Assembly (NCBI GenBank): GCA_022763315.1
Contig: JALEHA010000197.1
Location: forward strand, 1 to 64,000
DNA length: 64,000 bases
Direction: 5' to 3'
DNA from: Algiphilus sp.
GTDB taxonomy: Bacteria; Pseudomonadota; Gammaproteobacteria; Nevskiales; Nevskiaceae
The notes beneath the pieces were generated by a model. The model saw only the letters and a program-made list of their open reading frames with translations, searched no databases and was not told the DNA's origin. A program made the translations under genes and the position numbers. This document shows, piece after piece, positions 1 to 9,826 of the stretch. Numbering within the stretch: the stretch's first letter is position 1; each line of letters opens with the position of its first letter.

Positions 1-58
1 TCTTCGCTGAATCGACTCTTCCTCATCTGCCTCTGCTCCGTGTGCAGAGGCCATCTTC

Positions 59-487
59 TCAAGTTTCAGATGGGCCGAGAATCGGCAGGCAGGTCACTGC
101 CTGCAAGGACTGGCCGATCGCCTTGATCACAGCCCAGGATTTCTCCTGGATGTGACCCACTTCCTGCTGGATCGTCTTCACGAGCTCGAATTCTGCCCAC
201 TGTCGTGTGACTTGCAGCGTCGCGGAGGAATTGCGTTCGGCCTGCCGCGCCAGGATGACCGCAACCCAGGCGACCGCAACCGCTACAGGGATGCCGATCA
301 GAACGTTCAGTAGGTCTACGGCATAACCGATATTCTCGGGGTAACGGGGAACGCCGTCGTCAGAGTCGAATAACCCCTGCAGCCCCACGTACGTATACGG
401 CACCGTCAGTACAGCCGCAGGTATCAAAATTGCGATCAAAGTTGCGAAGAACGTTTGAATAAAAGTTCTTCGATAGCCGTGCTTCAC
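59..487 (-). CDS. Hypothetical two-helix membrane protein (142 aa)
   Basis: I do not recognise this protein. Two hydrophobic stretches, roughly residues 12-36 and 58-80, look like transmembrane helices, separated by a short acidic segment containing DSDDG. The C-terminal 60 residues are soluble and rich in Q, E and K, and could form a short helix or coiled coil. The start ATG lies at 485-487 and the stop at 59-61. Its neighbours on the left are outside the window and nothing on the right is linked to it, so context gives no function. Called as a gene because the length and membrane topology are coherent, with moderate confidence. Confidence 0.55.
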   Translation of the reverse strand: MKHGYRRTFIQTFFATLIAILIPAAVLTVPYTYVGLQGLFDSDDGVPRYPENIGYAVDLLNVLIGIPVAVAVAWVAVILARQAERNSSATLQVTRQWAEFELVKTIQQEVGHIQEKSWAVIKAIGQSLQAVTCLPILGPSET

Positions 488-1567
488 CTTCTTCCCCCGG
501 ATGAATGGTGTTTGGGACGTTGCTCTGCAGCTGGGCTGTCACCGAATTAGTTGAGACGCGCTCGCAAGCATGCCAAGTTTGCGCGGTTGTGTGGGCATTC
601 ACCCCAATGCTGCTGCGCGTTCCGGATTCGCCAGCGATTGTTGCCTCTTGTCGGTTCCCTTAGCTGCCGCTGGGTGCGGTGGATCTGACCGGGATTCTTG
701 AACATCAGGCCTTCGAGGGCAGTGTCTCAAACCCACACGCCCCCTATGCCGGAGTCTTATGAGCAGCAAGTCGAGCTTACGGTCTGGCTGGTCGCATTGG
801 GCGCTGCCTACTGCGTCCGAGCCGAAGCCAAAGCTGATTGGCTATTGGGTTGTAGGAGAAGTTGCTTAACGAGTAGCCCACCACGGCAAATTACCGACGG
901 CCAAGCTGGACGCGCTGCGTCGCTTGCGTCGAGAGAGCCATCAGGCCAGGGAAGCCTGGAGTTTTTTGAAAGTGAGTTACGTGGCTGCCTCTATCGGCCC
1001 AGTGTTTCCGGGAATCGTGAGCTTCTGAGTTACAGCCCGTCTTCGCATACAAGCCGCGCCGCAGGCGCGATGACTGATCAGTCGCCCAGTCGGCGTGGAT
1101 GGCTGCGGCTGCCAAACACCCGATTGGGCTGCTTTACGGTGGGCGGATCGCCCTGTTGGTGAAGCCCAGCCTCGCTAAGGCCGGGTTTCGCGTGCGCCGC
1201 AAGGTCTATAGGGGGGAATCCCTACGGAGCGCGGCGATGGCTGCACCCCATTCCCTTTCGGCGGTCTGGCGACCGATGGCACACGTGGGTGCCGGCGCCC
1301 ACGGAGTCCGCACCGGATCTGCCCCCTGTTTTTCCGGTGACTGGGCCGGTGGCGCCGAATCAAGGCACCGATCCTGCGCCAGTTGCACCAAATCAATGCT
1401 CGCGGCCCCGCATACGGGGTTGCAGGCCGTTGGTTGCGCAATAGAACCGAGAGGTCCCTTCACTGAGGTGGCCTCTATGTGCCTGATTTTTGCATGCTTC
1501 GTGGTGCCAACCGCATCGTGGCTAGTTTTCGCGGCGTTACGGCCGTCGGAGCCATCGGTGGTGCGTC
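488..1567. other. About 1.1 kb with no supportable gene upstream of the giant recombinases
   Basis: Several open frames cross this stretch on both strands, but none has a recognisable domain, a good ribosome-binding site or plausible composition; their translations are rich in R, S, P and A, as expected for unselected frames in GC-rich DNA. It may hold the promoter and recombination site of the recombinase pair that starts at 1568, or decayed sequence. I found no convincing long inverted repeat here by eye. Confidence 0.4.
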
Positions 1568-4198
1568 ATGGCTAGCACCCCGATTACGCCCAACGTTCAT
1601 TCCCTTAGTACGGCCATACGGGAAAGCGGGACGGTCGATCCCGCGCATGCCGATATGGGTGAGGCAGTGCTGCAAGTGCCGCTTGGGCCCAATCCGCCAG
1701 GCCTCTACCGGGTCGTCAATCGACTGGCGAATCTGCGATCCCTCCTAGAAGAAGTGGCAGACGTACTCGATGTCGACGTCATCCCGCTGAACGCTTGGGT
1801 GGATGGTGTCTGTGCCTATCTGCATGACAAGGGTGCTGATTGGCGAGGCAAAGCGCAGGCCCGGCTTGCGAAAGGCGAATCATTGCGTGGCCTGTACTCG
1901 AGCAACGCTGTCTGGTGCACGCTCTGCCTTAGCGATCCCTCCGCGCAGTTGACAATCGATGTGCGGCCGGTGGTTGATCGACTGACCGTCTACTACCTCA
2001 TCAGTCGCTGCCTCATTGTCCGTGACCAGTGCTCGATGCAGAGCCCGCACCGGGCCTATGAAGCGCAGTTGGCTCTGCGCCGGCTCTGCGATCCCGCGCA
2101 CACCTGGGTGCTGATAGCGCTTCAGAGGCAGCTTCCCGAGGGCGAAAACGTCGTTGAGATGGTCGCGTGCCTTATTGCAATACGGGATCGTGTGGACGCC
2201 AGAAAATATGCCTCGTTGAATAAGGGGCTCGGCGCGCTCGCCGACATGCTGACAGTTGCGTTTCGGGTGTCGAGCGTGGCGGTATTCCGGAATAGGTCGA
2301 CAGGCCATCTTGAAAGGCGAGGGCCGACAGAAGGCCGTCACCCCCATACGCCTGACGCGATGCCGGAAGATGACGGATACCGGGAGGTTGGTGGCAAGAA
2401 CGGACGGGACGTGGAGTGGGTGGGCCCGGACCATGCCCTGGTGCGCGACCGGCCCCATGACGACCTCGCTGACGATCTGCTGGGCAAGGGAATCGCCCCC
2501 GACGAATACGCCGTCGACAATGCGATCCACTTCGAGCTCGAGGAGGATCCCGGATCACTGCTGCCCCTGTCGGTACTTTGGGCCCGTGCGCGTGCACGAG
2601 CGCGTCATGTGCAAATGGCAGCCCAGCATCTTCCTTCGATGCCTTCAGTTATTGCGCTGGCCGACCTGGAGGCGATTGTCGCGGTGATGCTTCAGGAGTA
2701 CGCCGCGGCGATGGCGGCGCGACTGGCTGGTGGCTCGTCTTCGATCCGTAACGACCGGCTCATCGAGATGCTGCGAGTGGCGGCCATCATGTTGATTCAT
2801 GGCTGCCCGTTCACCGATGTAAGGAATCTCGTAGCGGTGAACGCACCGGTTGATCTGCCGAGCGACTATGAGCTCGCCTGTAGCCCTGAGCACAGGGTCT
2901 GGATGCGCGCCTACCGGCTACCCGAACGAGGCAGTCTGGCTGCGGATCGCCGGGGATATGATCCAGAGACCTGGCCGCGCGTGTTGCTGCCGGATGTTTG
3001 CGGTCTGCTGCGTTGGGTCGAGACAAGCGCCAAACCGTTCTCCGGCCTCTCGCATGATGCGATGCGTCGCATGTGGAAAGAGCACGTCCAGCCGCTCCTG
3101 CTGAATCGCGGCGTCATTGAGAAGTGGACCCGATTCGACGCATTGGCGAATGCCCTTTGGGTCAGGGCCGGGGCCATGCGCGAGGGTGACCAGTTGACCT
3201 GCAGCGTCATCTTCGGCCGCAACGATCCGAGTGCCAAGGTCGCCAATCACTACACTCGGTTCAACAGGTCGGCCTTGGCCGCGCGCTACGAGGAGATCGT
3301 GCGCGAGCTGCTCGGTGATGTGCTGCAAAGCCTGCCTCGTGTCGAGGACGAGCGGTCCTTGTTCGTTTTGCAGGGTCCTCGGATGATCCCAGCCAGCTGG
3401 GCGGGCAATGATCGTGCTCCGACGACGCAGTCCCTGGCGGGGCTGGTCGGCGCCTCGGATAGCCAGTGCCAAGCTTTTTTGAACCAAACGCCTCAAACCG
3501 TCAAGGAATGGGTGGGAAGGCACAACGCGATAACACGGCACACGGCTCTGGGGCTGGCCGTCTTCACCGGCATGCGTGGCGTGCACGTGCCGATCGTGGA
3601 TCTCAGCGTTGTTGACGATCGCACGCGCACCCTGTTGCTGCGCGAGAAGGACATGCCGGATGGGCGGCATACCCGGATGGTGGTCCTGCCTGACGAGGTT
3701 TACGCACAGGTCCTCGTGTATCTGCAGCACCTGCAAGCACTTTTTTCGGCCCTGCCGTGGCTGCCGAGCCAGATGAACGTCCCGGCAACCAAGCATCGTG
3801 ATCGCAGCGCCTATGGTGCGAAGGCCTATGCGCTGGATTTGCGCAAGACCCTGTTCTTTCTGGTCGAAGATGCAAAGGAACCCTGCGGGTGGCGCCCCGA
3901 GCAGCTGAGTGGCGATGCACTCAAGCGCGAGTGCGACAACCTGACTGCCAATGTGTGGGCCGTCGACAATGCCGGGCGTCATTTCTTGCGCACCGAGTTG
4001 GCAGCCCGCGATGTTCCGCCGGCGGTCATCAATCCCCTATTCGGGCACGCGAATTTCGGAGAGGAGGCCTGGAACAGGCATTCGGCACTGGATCCGGTCG
4101 GCTATCGCCGTGCACTGGGCCCCGCGCTGGAAGCGCTTTGTCGGGATATCGGCTATCGCCACTGCGCTATCGCAGCGGTGACTGATAGCGAGCACTAG
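1568..4198 (+). CDS. Very large tyrosine recombinase / site-specific integrase (876 aa)
   Basis: The C-terminal third carries the tyrosine-recombinase catalytic set: Arg in TGMRG (about residue 668), a Lys in LREKDMPDGR, HxxR as RHFLRTEL (about 803), His in LFGHANFGEE (about 826) and a candidate nucleophile Tyr in DPVGYRR (about 847). The preceding 600 residues have no domain I recognise and make the protein more than twice the length of phage integrases. It should cut and rejoin DNA at a specific site. Its stop lies two bases before the ATG of a second giant recombinase, so the two are probably co-transcribed and may act together, as in elements that carry recombinases in pairs or trios. The start is the first ATG; its ribosome-binding site is weak. 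Confidence 0.8.
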   Translation: MASTPITPNVHSLSTAIRESGTVDPAHADMGEAVLQVPLGPNPPGLYRVVNRLANLRSLLEEVADVLDVDVIPLNAWVDGVCAYLHDKGADWRGKAQARLAKGESLRGLYSSNAVWCTLCLSDPSAQLTIDVRPVVDRLTVYYLISRCLIVRDQCSMQSPHRAYEAQLALRRLCDPAHTWVLIALQRQLPEGENVVEMVACLIAIRDRVDARKYASLNKGLGALADMLTVAFRVSSVAVFRNRSTGHLERRGPTEGRHPHTPDAMPEDDGYREVGGKNGRDVEWVGPDHALVRDRPHDDLADDLLGKGIAPDEYAVDNAIHFELEEDPGSLLPLSVLWARARARARHVQMAAQHLPSMPSVIALADLEAIVAVMLQEYAAAMAARLAGGSSSIRNDRLIEMLRVAAIMLIHGCPFTDVRNLVAVNAPVDLPSDYELACSPEHRVWMRAYRLPERGSLAADRRGYDPETWPRVLLPDVCGLLRWVETSAKPFSGLSHDAMRRMWKEHVQPLLLNRGVIEKWTRFDALANALWVRAGAMREGDQLTCSVIFGRNDPSAKVANHYTRFNRSALAARYEEIVRELLGDVLQSLPRVEDERSLFVLQGPRMIPASWAGNDRAPTTQSLAGLVGASDSQCQAFLNQTPQTVKEWVGRHNAITRHTALGLAVFTGMRGVHVPIVDLSVVDDRTRTLLLREKDMPDGRHTRMVVLPDEVYAQVLVYLQHLQALFSALPWLPSQMNVPATKHRDRSAYGAKAYALDLRKTLFFLVEDAKEPCGWRPEQLSGDALKRECDNLTANVWAVDNAGRHFLRTELAARDVPPAVINPLFGHANFGEEAWNRHSALDPVGYRRALGPALEALCRDIGYRHCAIAAVTDSEH

Positions 4199-4200
4199 TC

Positions 4201-7200
4201 ATGGTTGCTCACTATCTCTCGTTATGGCGGCATGTCTGGCAGCCCGAATCGAATCTCCTGGACCCGGGGCTATCGCTCGGGGTCCCAGAGGACGAGCTGC
4301 CCGATGTCATGCGCGGCAGCGGCCTGTGGCACCTGATGCGCGGGGACTACCAGGTGCTGACGGAATTCCCGCAACTCGGGCCAGTACGTCTCAGCAAGGC
4401 ATCGACCAAGCAGATGCTCAACGCGATCGCAGCACGGTCGCCTGACGGTGGTACCTGGCGGGGCAAGCGTCGCGTGCTCGAGGTTCTCGATGCGGGCAAC
4501 CACCGCAAGCTCTGGTCGGTTGGTATCCCCTATTTGCCCGCACCACTGCCTGCGTCACTACGGTCCTATGCCGTTGATCGCGACTTCGCCCTTTACCTGC
4601 GGTATCAAGACATCTGGGCCACCTTGCTGCCGTTGGTACTGACGAACGCTGCTCAGGGCAATTCGGCCCGCTGGGGGCGGGTGTTGTGTTGCCTGGTGCT
4701 GGGCAGTGGGTTGCTGACGAGTCGGTGGTTGCCGGGGGTGCCTGAGGCGCTGCGGGCGGCCCCGGACCATCTGCAATGGCTCGATCTGGTGATGCCGGGC
4801 AAGGCGAAGTCGCAGGTCCGGCGCCTTTATCTGGATCCGCTCACCCGATACGTGCTCGCGGATATTGGCCGTAGCGCATGGCCGCACTGGCCTCACCGAA
4901 AACTGATCGTGCAGAAGGCGATGCGCTGTATCCATGCCTACCGTGATCAGGTGGCGCCTGGCATCGCACTCCCGGGTAACTGGTCGGATCTTCGCGCCAT
5001 CGCACGGATGCATCTCGCGCTATACGCCCCTGGCTACCTCGTGGGTTATGCGATCGGTGACTACGAGAGCGCGTCCATACGCCCCGAGGCATTTGGTCAG
5101 CTGGTCGATCCGCCCCGAGAAATCAGTATTGAGAAGCCGACCCACTTGGGCGAGACCGAATCATCCATTGGCGCTGGGGTCGACGACGATGTGGAAGCCA
5201 CGTCCCCGCTAGCGGCGGTGAAGGATGAACAGCACGAGCAGTCTGCCGAGATCGGTACCGGTTGCGAGACCGATACCGATACGGAGGATTGGGCGGGGCC
5301 GGTACGCGATCTCGGCTCGATCATCCGCAAGGGCGAACAGGGCGGGGCGCAACGGGTCGAGGCGTGGCGGCGGGATTATCAGCAGGGTTGTGATGGGTCG
5401 GGATGGCCCTGCATGGCGTCGCTGGATCGATTGGCCGAGTGGATCGCGCAGGATTGTTATGCCGGGGGCAAGGGGCGCCGCAAGCCCATGAAAATGCGTA
5501 CCGTCGCCGAGTACTACCGCCTGCTCGCGATGCGTCTGGTCGGTCAATTGGGACACATTGATCCGGTTGCGCTGGATGGCATCGGTGCCTACGCCGAGCT
5601 GTACATGCTCCTCATCGAGGACGTCGACAAGGCCAGTGAACGGGTAAGGCTGCTCGGCGCCCTGCGGAGCTTCCACGAATGGCTGAGCCGCGCCTACGAT
5701 GCCCCGGCGTTCTCCGAGCTCGGGCTACCGAAGGCAGGGCAGGGGGCGGCCACCGTTGTGGATGCCTGCGCGTTCACGCCAGACTTGTTCGAGCGTGCCA
5801 TGGACTTGCTGCTTCACGAGCATGCAGGTGCCGGCAATGACGCCGAAGTTGCGGTCATGATCTCCCGGCTCGGCTACTACAGCGGATTGCGTCGCAGCGA
5901 AGCGGCTGGGCTGCGTCTGGCCGACGTTAAGTGCGCGATTGGGCGCACTGAGATCTTTCTGGCGGCGAACAATCTGCGCGGCCTCAAGTCCTCTAGCGCG
6001 GAGCGGCTCATCCGCCTCGACGGACTGTGGCCGGAAGCGGCACTCAAGGCGCTGCGCGATTGGGCTGAGCATCAGAAAAGCGGCCGTGGTGAGTGTGGGG
6101 AGACCATGGCGAATGCGCTGCTGTTTCCACCGCGAGCCATAGGGCGTGGTGATTCCGATCAGAAGATGGCGCTGTATGAACGGTTGTTTACCTGGATCGC
6201 TGAGGCGTTGCGCGCAGCCAGCGGAATCAGTTCGGCGCGCTATCACCATTTGCGGCACAGCTTCGCCAATCGCATGCTGATCGCGATGTGGCGCTGCGAC
6301 CGGCCGACGGATACTGATCCGACGGGCTGGCTGGATCGGTGGGTCACCGCGGCTGATGCCGTTGCCATGCACGATGCAGCCATCGGCTACGACACCCCCC
6401 AGCGGCGAGGGCTGTGGGCGATCGGCAAGCTGCTTGGGCATTGCAGCCCTGAGATCACGTTGCGGCACTACGTACATAGCTGCGATCTGATCCTCGGACG
6501 GGCGACCCGGCAGATGCTGGCCCCGCTGCCGAATAAAACACTCGCGTCGCTCCGTAAGCGTGCGCCCGAGGTCGTGCATCACGGAGAGTGTTATCAGGCC
6601 GACTACCTCGATGCCCTGGCGGATCATCGCTTGGGCGAAGCGCGTTGTCTGCGCGTTCGCAGCGCCGGCGAGCGCCCGCGCATTGCGATGCCGCACGACC
6701 CATTTAAGCGACTGTTGCTGATGACGCGGATGCTGAATCGTCGCCACGATCCAGCGGCCTACAGCGGCCCGGAGTTCCAAGGCCCATGGCCGGATGAGAC
6801 GCTCGACCGAATGCTCGCCTGGCTGGCGGCCATGCCGGAAGGTCTGCGCAAGGCCTACCGGGGCAGTTTTGACGGCTTGTTTGATCCCCCGCAGACGCAG
6901 CAGGGGCACAATCTTGGGCGCCAGGTCGCTACGCTGCTATTTAGCAAGGGGTGCCGACCGCGCGATCGCAGGGCCTTTACCGATTTCTTCTTGCGTGCGC
7001 GCCTGGGTGGCGGTTCGCTGAATCTCTGGATCGAGCGTCTGCCGGACGCAAAGCGCTGGGTCGAGCTGTTGCAGCAACTCTCTCTGCTGGACACTTTCGA
7101 CTGGTATCACGCTACCGCGCGCTCGCAGGGCTCCAAGAATGGCGCGGCACAGCGTCGCTACTGGGCGGAACATTTGGGGCTTGCGGTCCGGGACGAGCGG

Positions 7201-7443
7201 CCTGCCTTTGGTACCGAGCGCATGCCGGCTCGGGCGGCGCGCGGTGCTCTGGTAGGTAACCGTGCATCGGGACCCGAGACCCAGCGTCGCCGCTGGGTGT
7301 ATGGCGTGTGCTGGGCGATCACGGCCACCTTCCTGTATGAGGTTGTAAACAATCCGCGCGCCAGCAGCCCGCAGGATTCCGATCTGCCGCGGTGTTGGGC
7401 AGGCACGGCAGGGCTGGATGCGCCGAACGAAGACAGACTATGA
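4201..7443 (+). CDS. Very large tyrosine recombinase with C-terminal extension (1080 aa)
   Basis: A second tyrosine recombinase directly downstream of the first. Catalytic residues are visible mid-protein: Arg in YYSGLRRSEA (about residue 561), Lys in GLKSSSAERL (about 598), HHLRHSF (about 681), LLGHCSPE (about 744) and the nucleophile Tyr in LRHYVHS (about 756). About 750 residues precede the nucleophile, including an acidic low-complexity linker near residues 315-360. A further 320 residues follow it, which is unusual because the tyrosine is normally close to the C terminus. The extension has no domain I can name. A shared operon with the 876-aa recombinase suggests one mobile element. It resembles multi-recombinase elements such as RIT or gamma-mobile-trio islands in concept only; membership is not established. 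Confidence 0.8.
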   Translation: MVAHYLSLWRHVWQPESNLLDPGLSLGVPEDELPDVMRGSGLWHLMRGDYQVLTEFPQLGPVRLSKASTKQMLNAIAARSPDGGTWRGKRRVLEVLDAGNHRKLWSVGIPYLPAPLPASLRSYAVDRDFALYLRYQDIWATLLPLVLTNAAQGNSARWGRVLCCLVLGSGLLTSRWLPGVPEALRAAPDHLQWLDLVMPGKAKSQVRRLYLDPLTRYVLADIGRSAWPHWPHRKLIVQKAMRCIHAYRDQVAPGIALPGNWSDLRAIARMHLALYAPGYLVGYAIGDYESASIRPEAFGQLVDPPREISIEKPTHLGETESSIGAGVDDDVEATSPLAAVKDEQHEQSAEIGTGCETDTDTEDWAGPVRDLGSIIRKGEQGGAQRVEAWRRDYQQGCDGSGWPCMASLDRLAEWIAQDCYAGGKGRRKPMKMRTVAEYYRLLAMRLVGQLGHIDPVALDGIGAYAELYMLLIEDVDKASERVRLLGALRSFHEWLSRAYDAPAFSELGLPKAGQGAATVVDACAFTPDLFERAMDLLLHEHAGAGNDAEVAVMISRLGYYSGLRRSEAAGLRLADVKCAIGRTEIFLAANNLRGLKSSSAERLIRLDGLWPEAALKALRDWAEHQKSGRGECGETMANALLFPPRAIGRGDSDQKMALYERLFTWIAEALRAASGISSARYHHLRHSFANRMLIAMWRCDRPTDTDPTGWLDRWVTAADAVAMHDAAIGYDTPQRRGLWAIGKLLGHCSPEITLRHYVHSCDLILGRATRQMLAPLPNKTLASLRKRAPEVVHHGECYQADYLDALADHRLGEARCLRVRSAGERPRIAMPHDPFKRLLLMTRMLNRRHDPAAYSGPEFQGPWPDETLDRMLAWLAAMPEGLRKAYRGSFDGLFDPPQTQQGHNLGRQVATLLFSKGCRPRDRRAFTDFFLRARLGGGSLNLWIERLPDAKRWVELLQQLSLLDTFDWYHATARSQGSKNGAAQRRYWAEHLGLAVRDERPAFGTERMPARAARGALVGNRASGPETQRRRWVYGVCWAITATFLYEVVNNPRASSPQDSDLPRCWAGTAGLDAPNEDRL

Positions 7444-7482
7444 TGCGGGGCCGCCCCGGGGCGGTGGCGTGTTCCGAGATAT

Positions 7483-8163
7483 TCATTGGGTGGGCGCCGA
7501 GGGGCGGATCAGGCATTCCGGCGGCATACGATGGGCCGCACTCAGACCGGCTCGCACGCGCAACTGCGAGCCGCGACGCGCGGCATTGCGGTGCTCCTGG
7601 AAGCGCTGCTGCCACGCGCGTGAGGTCATACCGACGTAGGTGGCAGACCCTCGCAGAAAGGTCTTGCGGGTGAGCGCGCGCGGGTCGCCGGCGGGCGCCG
7701 GAAAGAAGGCGTGTTCGTACACCTGTTGGGTGTGCGGGCGGCACACCCGGTGCTCGAAGGGCTTCAGGGTCAGCGCCAAGGGCACGATGAAGGCTTCCAT
7801 GGGCCGGAGGTGTTCGAACATCAGGATGAGGTGGCAGCCCATGCCGGCGTAGCTGGCGTCGTGGCGACGGATCCGCACCTGGGCCTCGCGGGCCTTGTGC
7901 ACCTTCTTGGTCGTGCGCGCGCTGTGAAAGACATAGATATCGAAGGCCGGCGCACGGAGCGACTGGCCCGAGTCGGGAGCGATATTCAGGAGCGTCGCAT
8001 CGGTGGGATGGTCGAAGACCTGCTTGAAGTGCCCGGTCAGCAGGTCCAGCAGGGCGGGGTCGTTGGCCATGAGCTTGCCGAGTGCTGCATCAACCTCCTG
8101 CAGAATGCTGTGGTGCAGCGGAAAGATCAGGTGGTGGAAGGCCTTGGTGCTGAGATGGTTCAT
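7483..8163 (-). CDS. Protein with a C-terminal GIY-YIG-like segment (226 aa)
   Basis: The segment ATYVGMTSRAWQQRFQEH (about residues 175-192) matches the YIG and following Arg/His helix of GIY-YIG nucleases. The GIY half is not obvious, although QVYEHAFFP precedes it by some 30 residues. The N-terminal 140 residues are not recognised. A good ribosome-binding site (GAGGA) precedes the ATG at 8161-8163. It converges on the giant recombinase and lies between two recombinase loci, so it is probably accessory to a mobile element. The last 25 or so residues look poorly conserved and may be a ragged end. A nuclease role is an inference from one motif. Confidence 0.6.
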   Translation of the reverse strand: MNHLSTKAFHHLIFPLHHSILQEVDAALGKLMANDPALLDLLTGHFKQVFDHPTDATLLNIAPDSGQSLRAPAFDIYVFHSARTTKKVHKAREAQVRIRRHDASYAGMGCHLILMFEHLRPMEAFIVPLALTLKPFEHRVCRPHTQQVYEHAFFPAPAGDPRALTRKTFLRGSATYVGMTSRAWQQRFQEHRNAARRGSQLRVRAGLSAAHRMPPECLIRPSAPTQ

Positions 8164-8295
8164 CGTGATGTTCCTCGTTCAATAGACAAGTCGGTCCTGC
8201 CAGGGCCGCGAGACGGCACTGATAAACGCTGGCTTCAGTGGAATAGACCGATCGGCGCGCGCGGCGGCGCGGCCGGCGGAGATCAGGGCATTCGT

Positions 8296-9522
8296 TCAGG
8301 CATGACCGGACTCCTGCAGGGCGTCTTTGGCCGGCGCTGAACCGAAGCGCTGCTGGAGCAGGGCATCGATGGCCGATCCGTCCCGGCGGGTGAGATTCGG
8401 CACGAAGCGCGAATAGATCGAGAACAGCATCCGGGTGTTGGCATGGCCCATCTGGCGGGCGATCCACTCGGGGCTCTCGCCGGCGGCCAGCCAGAGTGTG
8501 GCCGCGGTGTGCCGGGTCTGATAGGGGTTGCGCGGAACGATCTCCGCCTTGGCGAGGGTCGGGTACCAGATGCGATAGCTGACGTTGCTGTACGACAGCG
8601 GAAAGCCCAGTACCGTCGAGAAGACATGGTCGCTGCGGTCACCGACGGTGGCCTTGTGCTGGCACAGGGCGTTGTGGACGGTGTCCGACATCTGGATCGC
8701 CCGCTCGGAGCTGCCCGTCTTGGGTGTTTCCCGTTCGCCGCGCACGCGGGTTTCGCGGATCAGGATCTCGCGGCGATTGAAGTCAACATAGCGCCACTTC
8801 AGGCCATCGATTTCGCCGGTGCGCATGCCGGTGAAGAAGCGGACGGTGTAATAGGCGTGCCAGTCGGGATCGACGACCGCCAGGAAACGCTCGACCTCCT
8901 CGAGGGAAAACGGGTCGATGGGCCGGCGATCCTCGCGCAACGGCTTGATGCCGCTGAAGGGGTGGGTGAAGCCGTAGCGCTCGGCGGCCTCCTGCAGAAT
9001 CTGGCGCATCAGATGCACGATTTGATTGGTGCGCGACGCCGACAGCGGCTTGCGGCCGTTGCCTCCCTGGCGGAGATTGGCCCGGAAGATGAGCAGCTCG
9101 GAGCGGGTGATCTGGTTCATCGGCCGTGCCCCGAAGTGGGGCTGCAGGAAGACCCGGTGGATATCCGAAAGCTTCTGGCGGTAGGAGCGCTTCCAGGTTG
9201 CGGCGCGCTCCAGGAACCACTGCTCCGCAAAGTCCTCGAAGCTCGGCGCGGCCATGACGTGTGCCACCGGGTGGAGCAGCTGCGGGGAGGTAGTGGGCAT
9301 GGGGTCGCTGCGGAACTCGGCGGTGTGGCGGCCGGTGGGGAAGACTGCGGCGTACTCGAAGCTGCCATCAGCAATGCGCTCGTCGATATTGCGCAGCGCC
9401 TGATGCATGCGACGCCGGTTCGTCAGCGTGTCGGGCAGGGTGGTGAACTCCCGGCAGCGCACTCCCTGGTAGACGAAGTCGAAGTAGAGGCGGTTATTCC
9501 GGGTGACGCCGACGCTAGACAT
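8296..9522 (-). CDS. int: Phage-type tyrosine integrase (408 aa)
   Basis: A standard phage/ICE integrase. The N terminus (RLYFDFVYQGVRCREFTTLP) matches the DUF3596 arm-type DNA-binding domain, followed by a SAM-like core-binding domain (about residues 95-175). The catalytic domain has Arg in FTGMRTGEI, Lys in RETPKTGSS, RHTAATL (HxxR-like), MGHANTRM and Tyr in IYSRF. The start at 9522 is chosen over an upstream in-frame codon because the arm domain begins there and GGAGGG lies 7 bases before it. It overlaps the 3' end of the excisionase-like gene by 8 bp, so the two are translationally coupled. It integrates or excises a mobile element at a specific site, quite possibly the nearby tRNA-Val. 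Confidence 0.9.
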   Translation of the reverse strand: MSSVGVTRNNRLYFDFVYQGVRCREFTTLPDTLTNRRRMHQALRNIDERIADGSFEYAAVFPTGRHTAEFRSDPMPTTSPQLLHPVAHVMAAPSFEDFAEQWFLERAATWKRSYRQKLSDIHRVFLQPHFGARPMNQITRSELLIFRANLRQGGNGRKPLSASRTNQIVHLMRQILQEAAERYGFTHPFSGIKPLREDRRPIDPFSLEEVERFLAVVDPDWHAYYTVRFFTGMRTGEIDGLKWRYVDFNRREILIRETRVRGERETPKTGSSERAIQMSDTVHNALCQHKATVGDRSDHVFSTVLGFPLSYSNVSYRIWYPTLAKAEIVPRNPYQTRHTAATLWLAAGESPEWIARQMGHANTRMLFSIYSRFVPNLTRRDGSAIDALLQQRFGSAPAKDALQESGHA

Positions 9523-9781
9523 TGCACTGCCCTCCACCGTGCAGGGGAATGGGCGTACTCGCGTCACTCGGATCAGGGGCCGGGGTGGTGGTACCGCCGC
9601 TGTGCAGCAGCTCGGCTTCTAGGCGCTCCCAGATGATGAGGAACTTGCGGCCGTCGAATGCGCGCACGAAATGCACCCCCTCGACGAGGTCGCGTTTCAT
9701 GATCACGCGCCGGAAGTGGGCGACGGTGTAGTGCAGACGCTCCGCGGCCTGCTCTGGCGTAATATAAGTTTGCTGCTGCAT
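9515..9781 (-). CDS. Excisionase/AlpA-like helix-turn-helix protein (88 aa)
   Basis: A small DNA-binding protein. Residues 7-45 (ITPEQAAERLHYTVAHFRR) form the MerR/AlpA-type helix-turn-helix used by recombination directionality factors, followed by a short wing and a disordered tail rich in P, T and G. It lies directly upstream of and overlaps the integrase, on the same strand, the usual place for an excisionase. It should bind the attachment region and steer recombination or regulate int. The exact role (excisionase or transcriptional regulator) cannot be settled from sequence. Confidence 0.75.
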   Translation of the reverse strand: MQQQTYITPEQAAERLHYTVAHFRRVIMKRDLVEGVHFVRAFDGRKFLIIWERLEAELLHSGGTTTPAPDPSDASTPIPLHGGGQCNV

Positions 9782-9826
9782 AAATAACCCTCACGTCAAC
9801 CTGAATATCAGCGTATGAGCAGATAT

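Noticed and set aside
698..1575. Two overlapping open frames (154 and 158 codons) on the plus strand
   Set aside because: No domain, no good ribosome-binding site, atypical composition (R, S, P, A rich), and they overlap each other and other frames; treated as non-coding.
5725..6909. Long minus-strand open frame (394 codons) inside the second giant recombinase
   Set aside because: It is antisense to a gene with clear catalytic motifs and has no recognisable domain; a GC-driven shadow frame. The same applies to 2918-3982 (minus), 8443-9636 (plus), 58197-59300 (plus) and 55592-56089 (plus).
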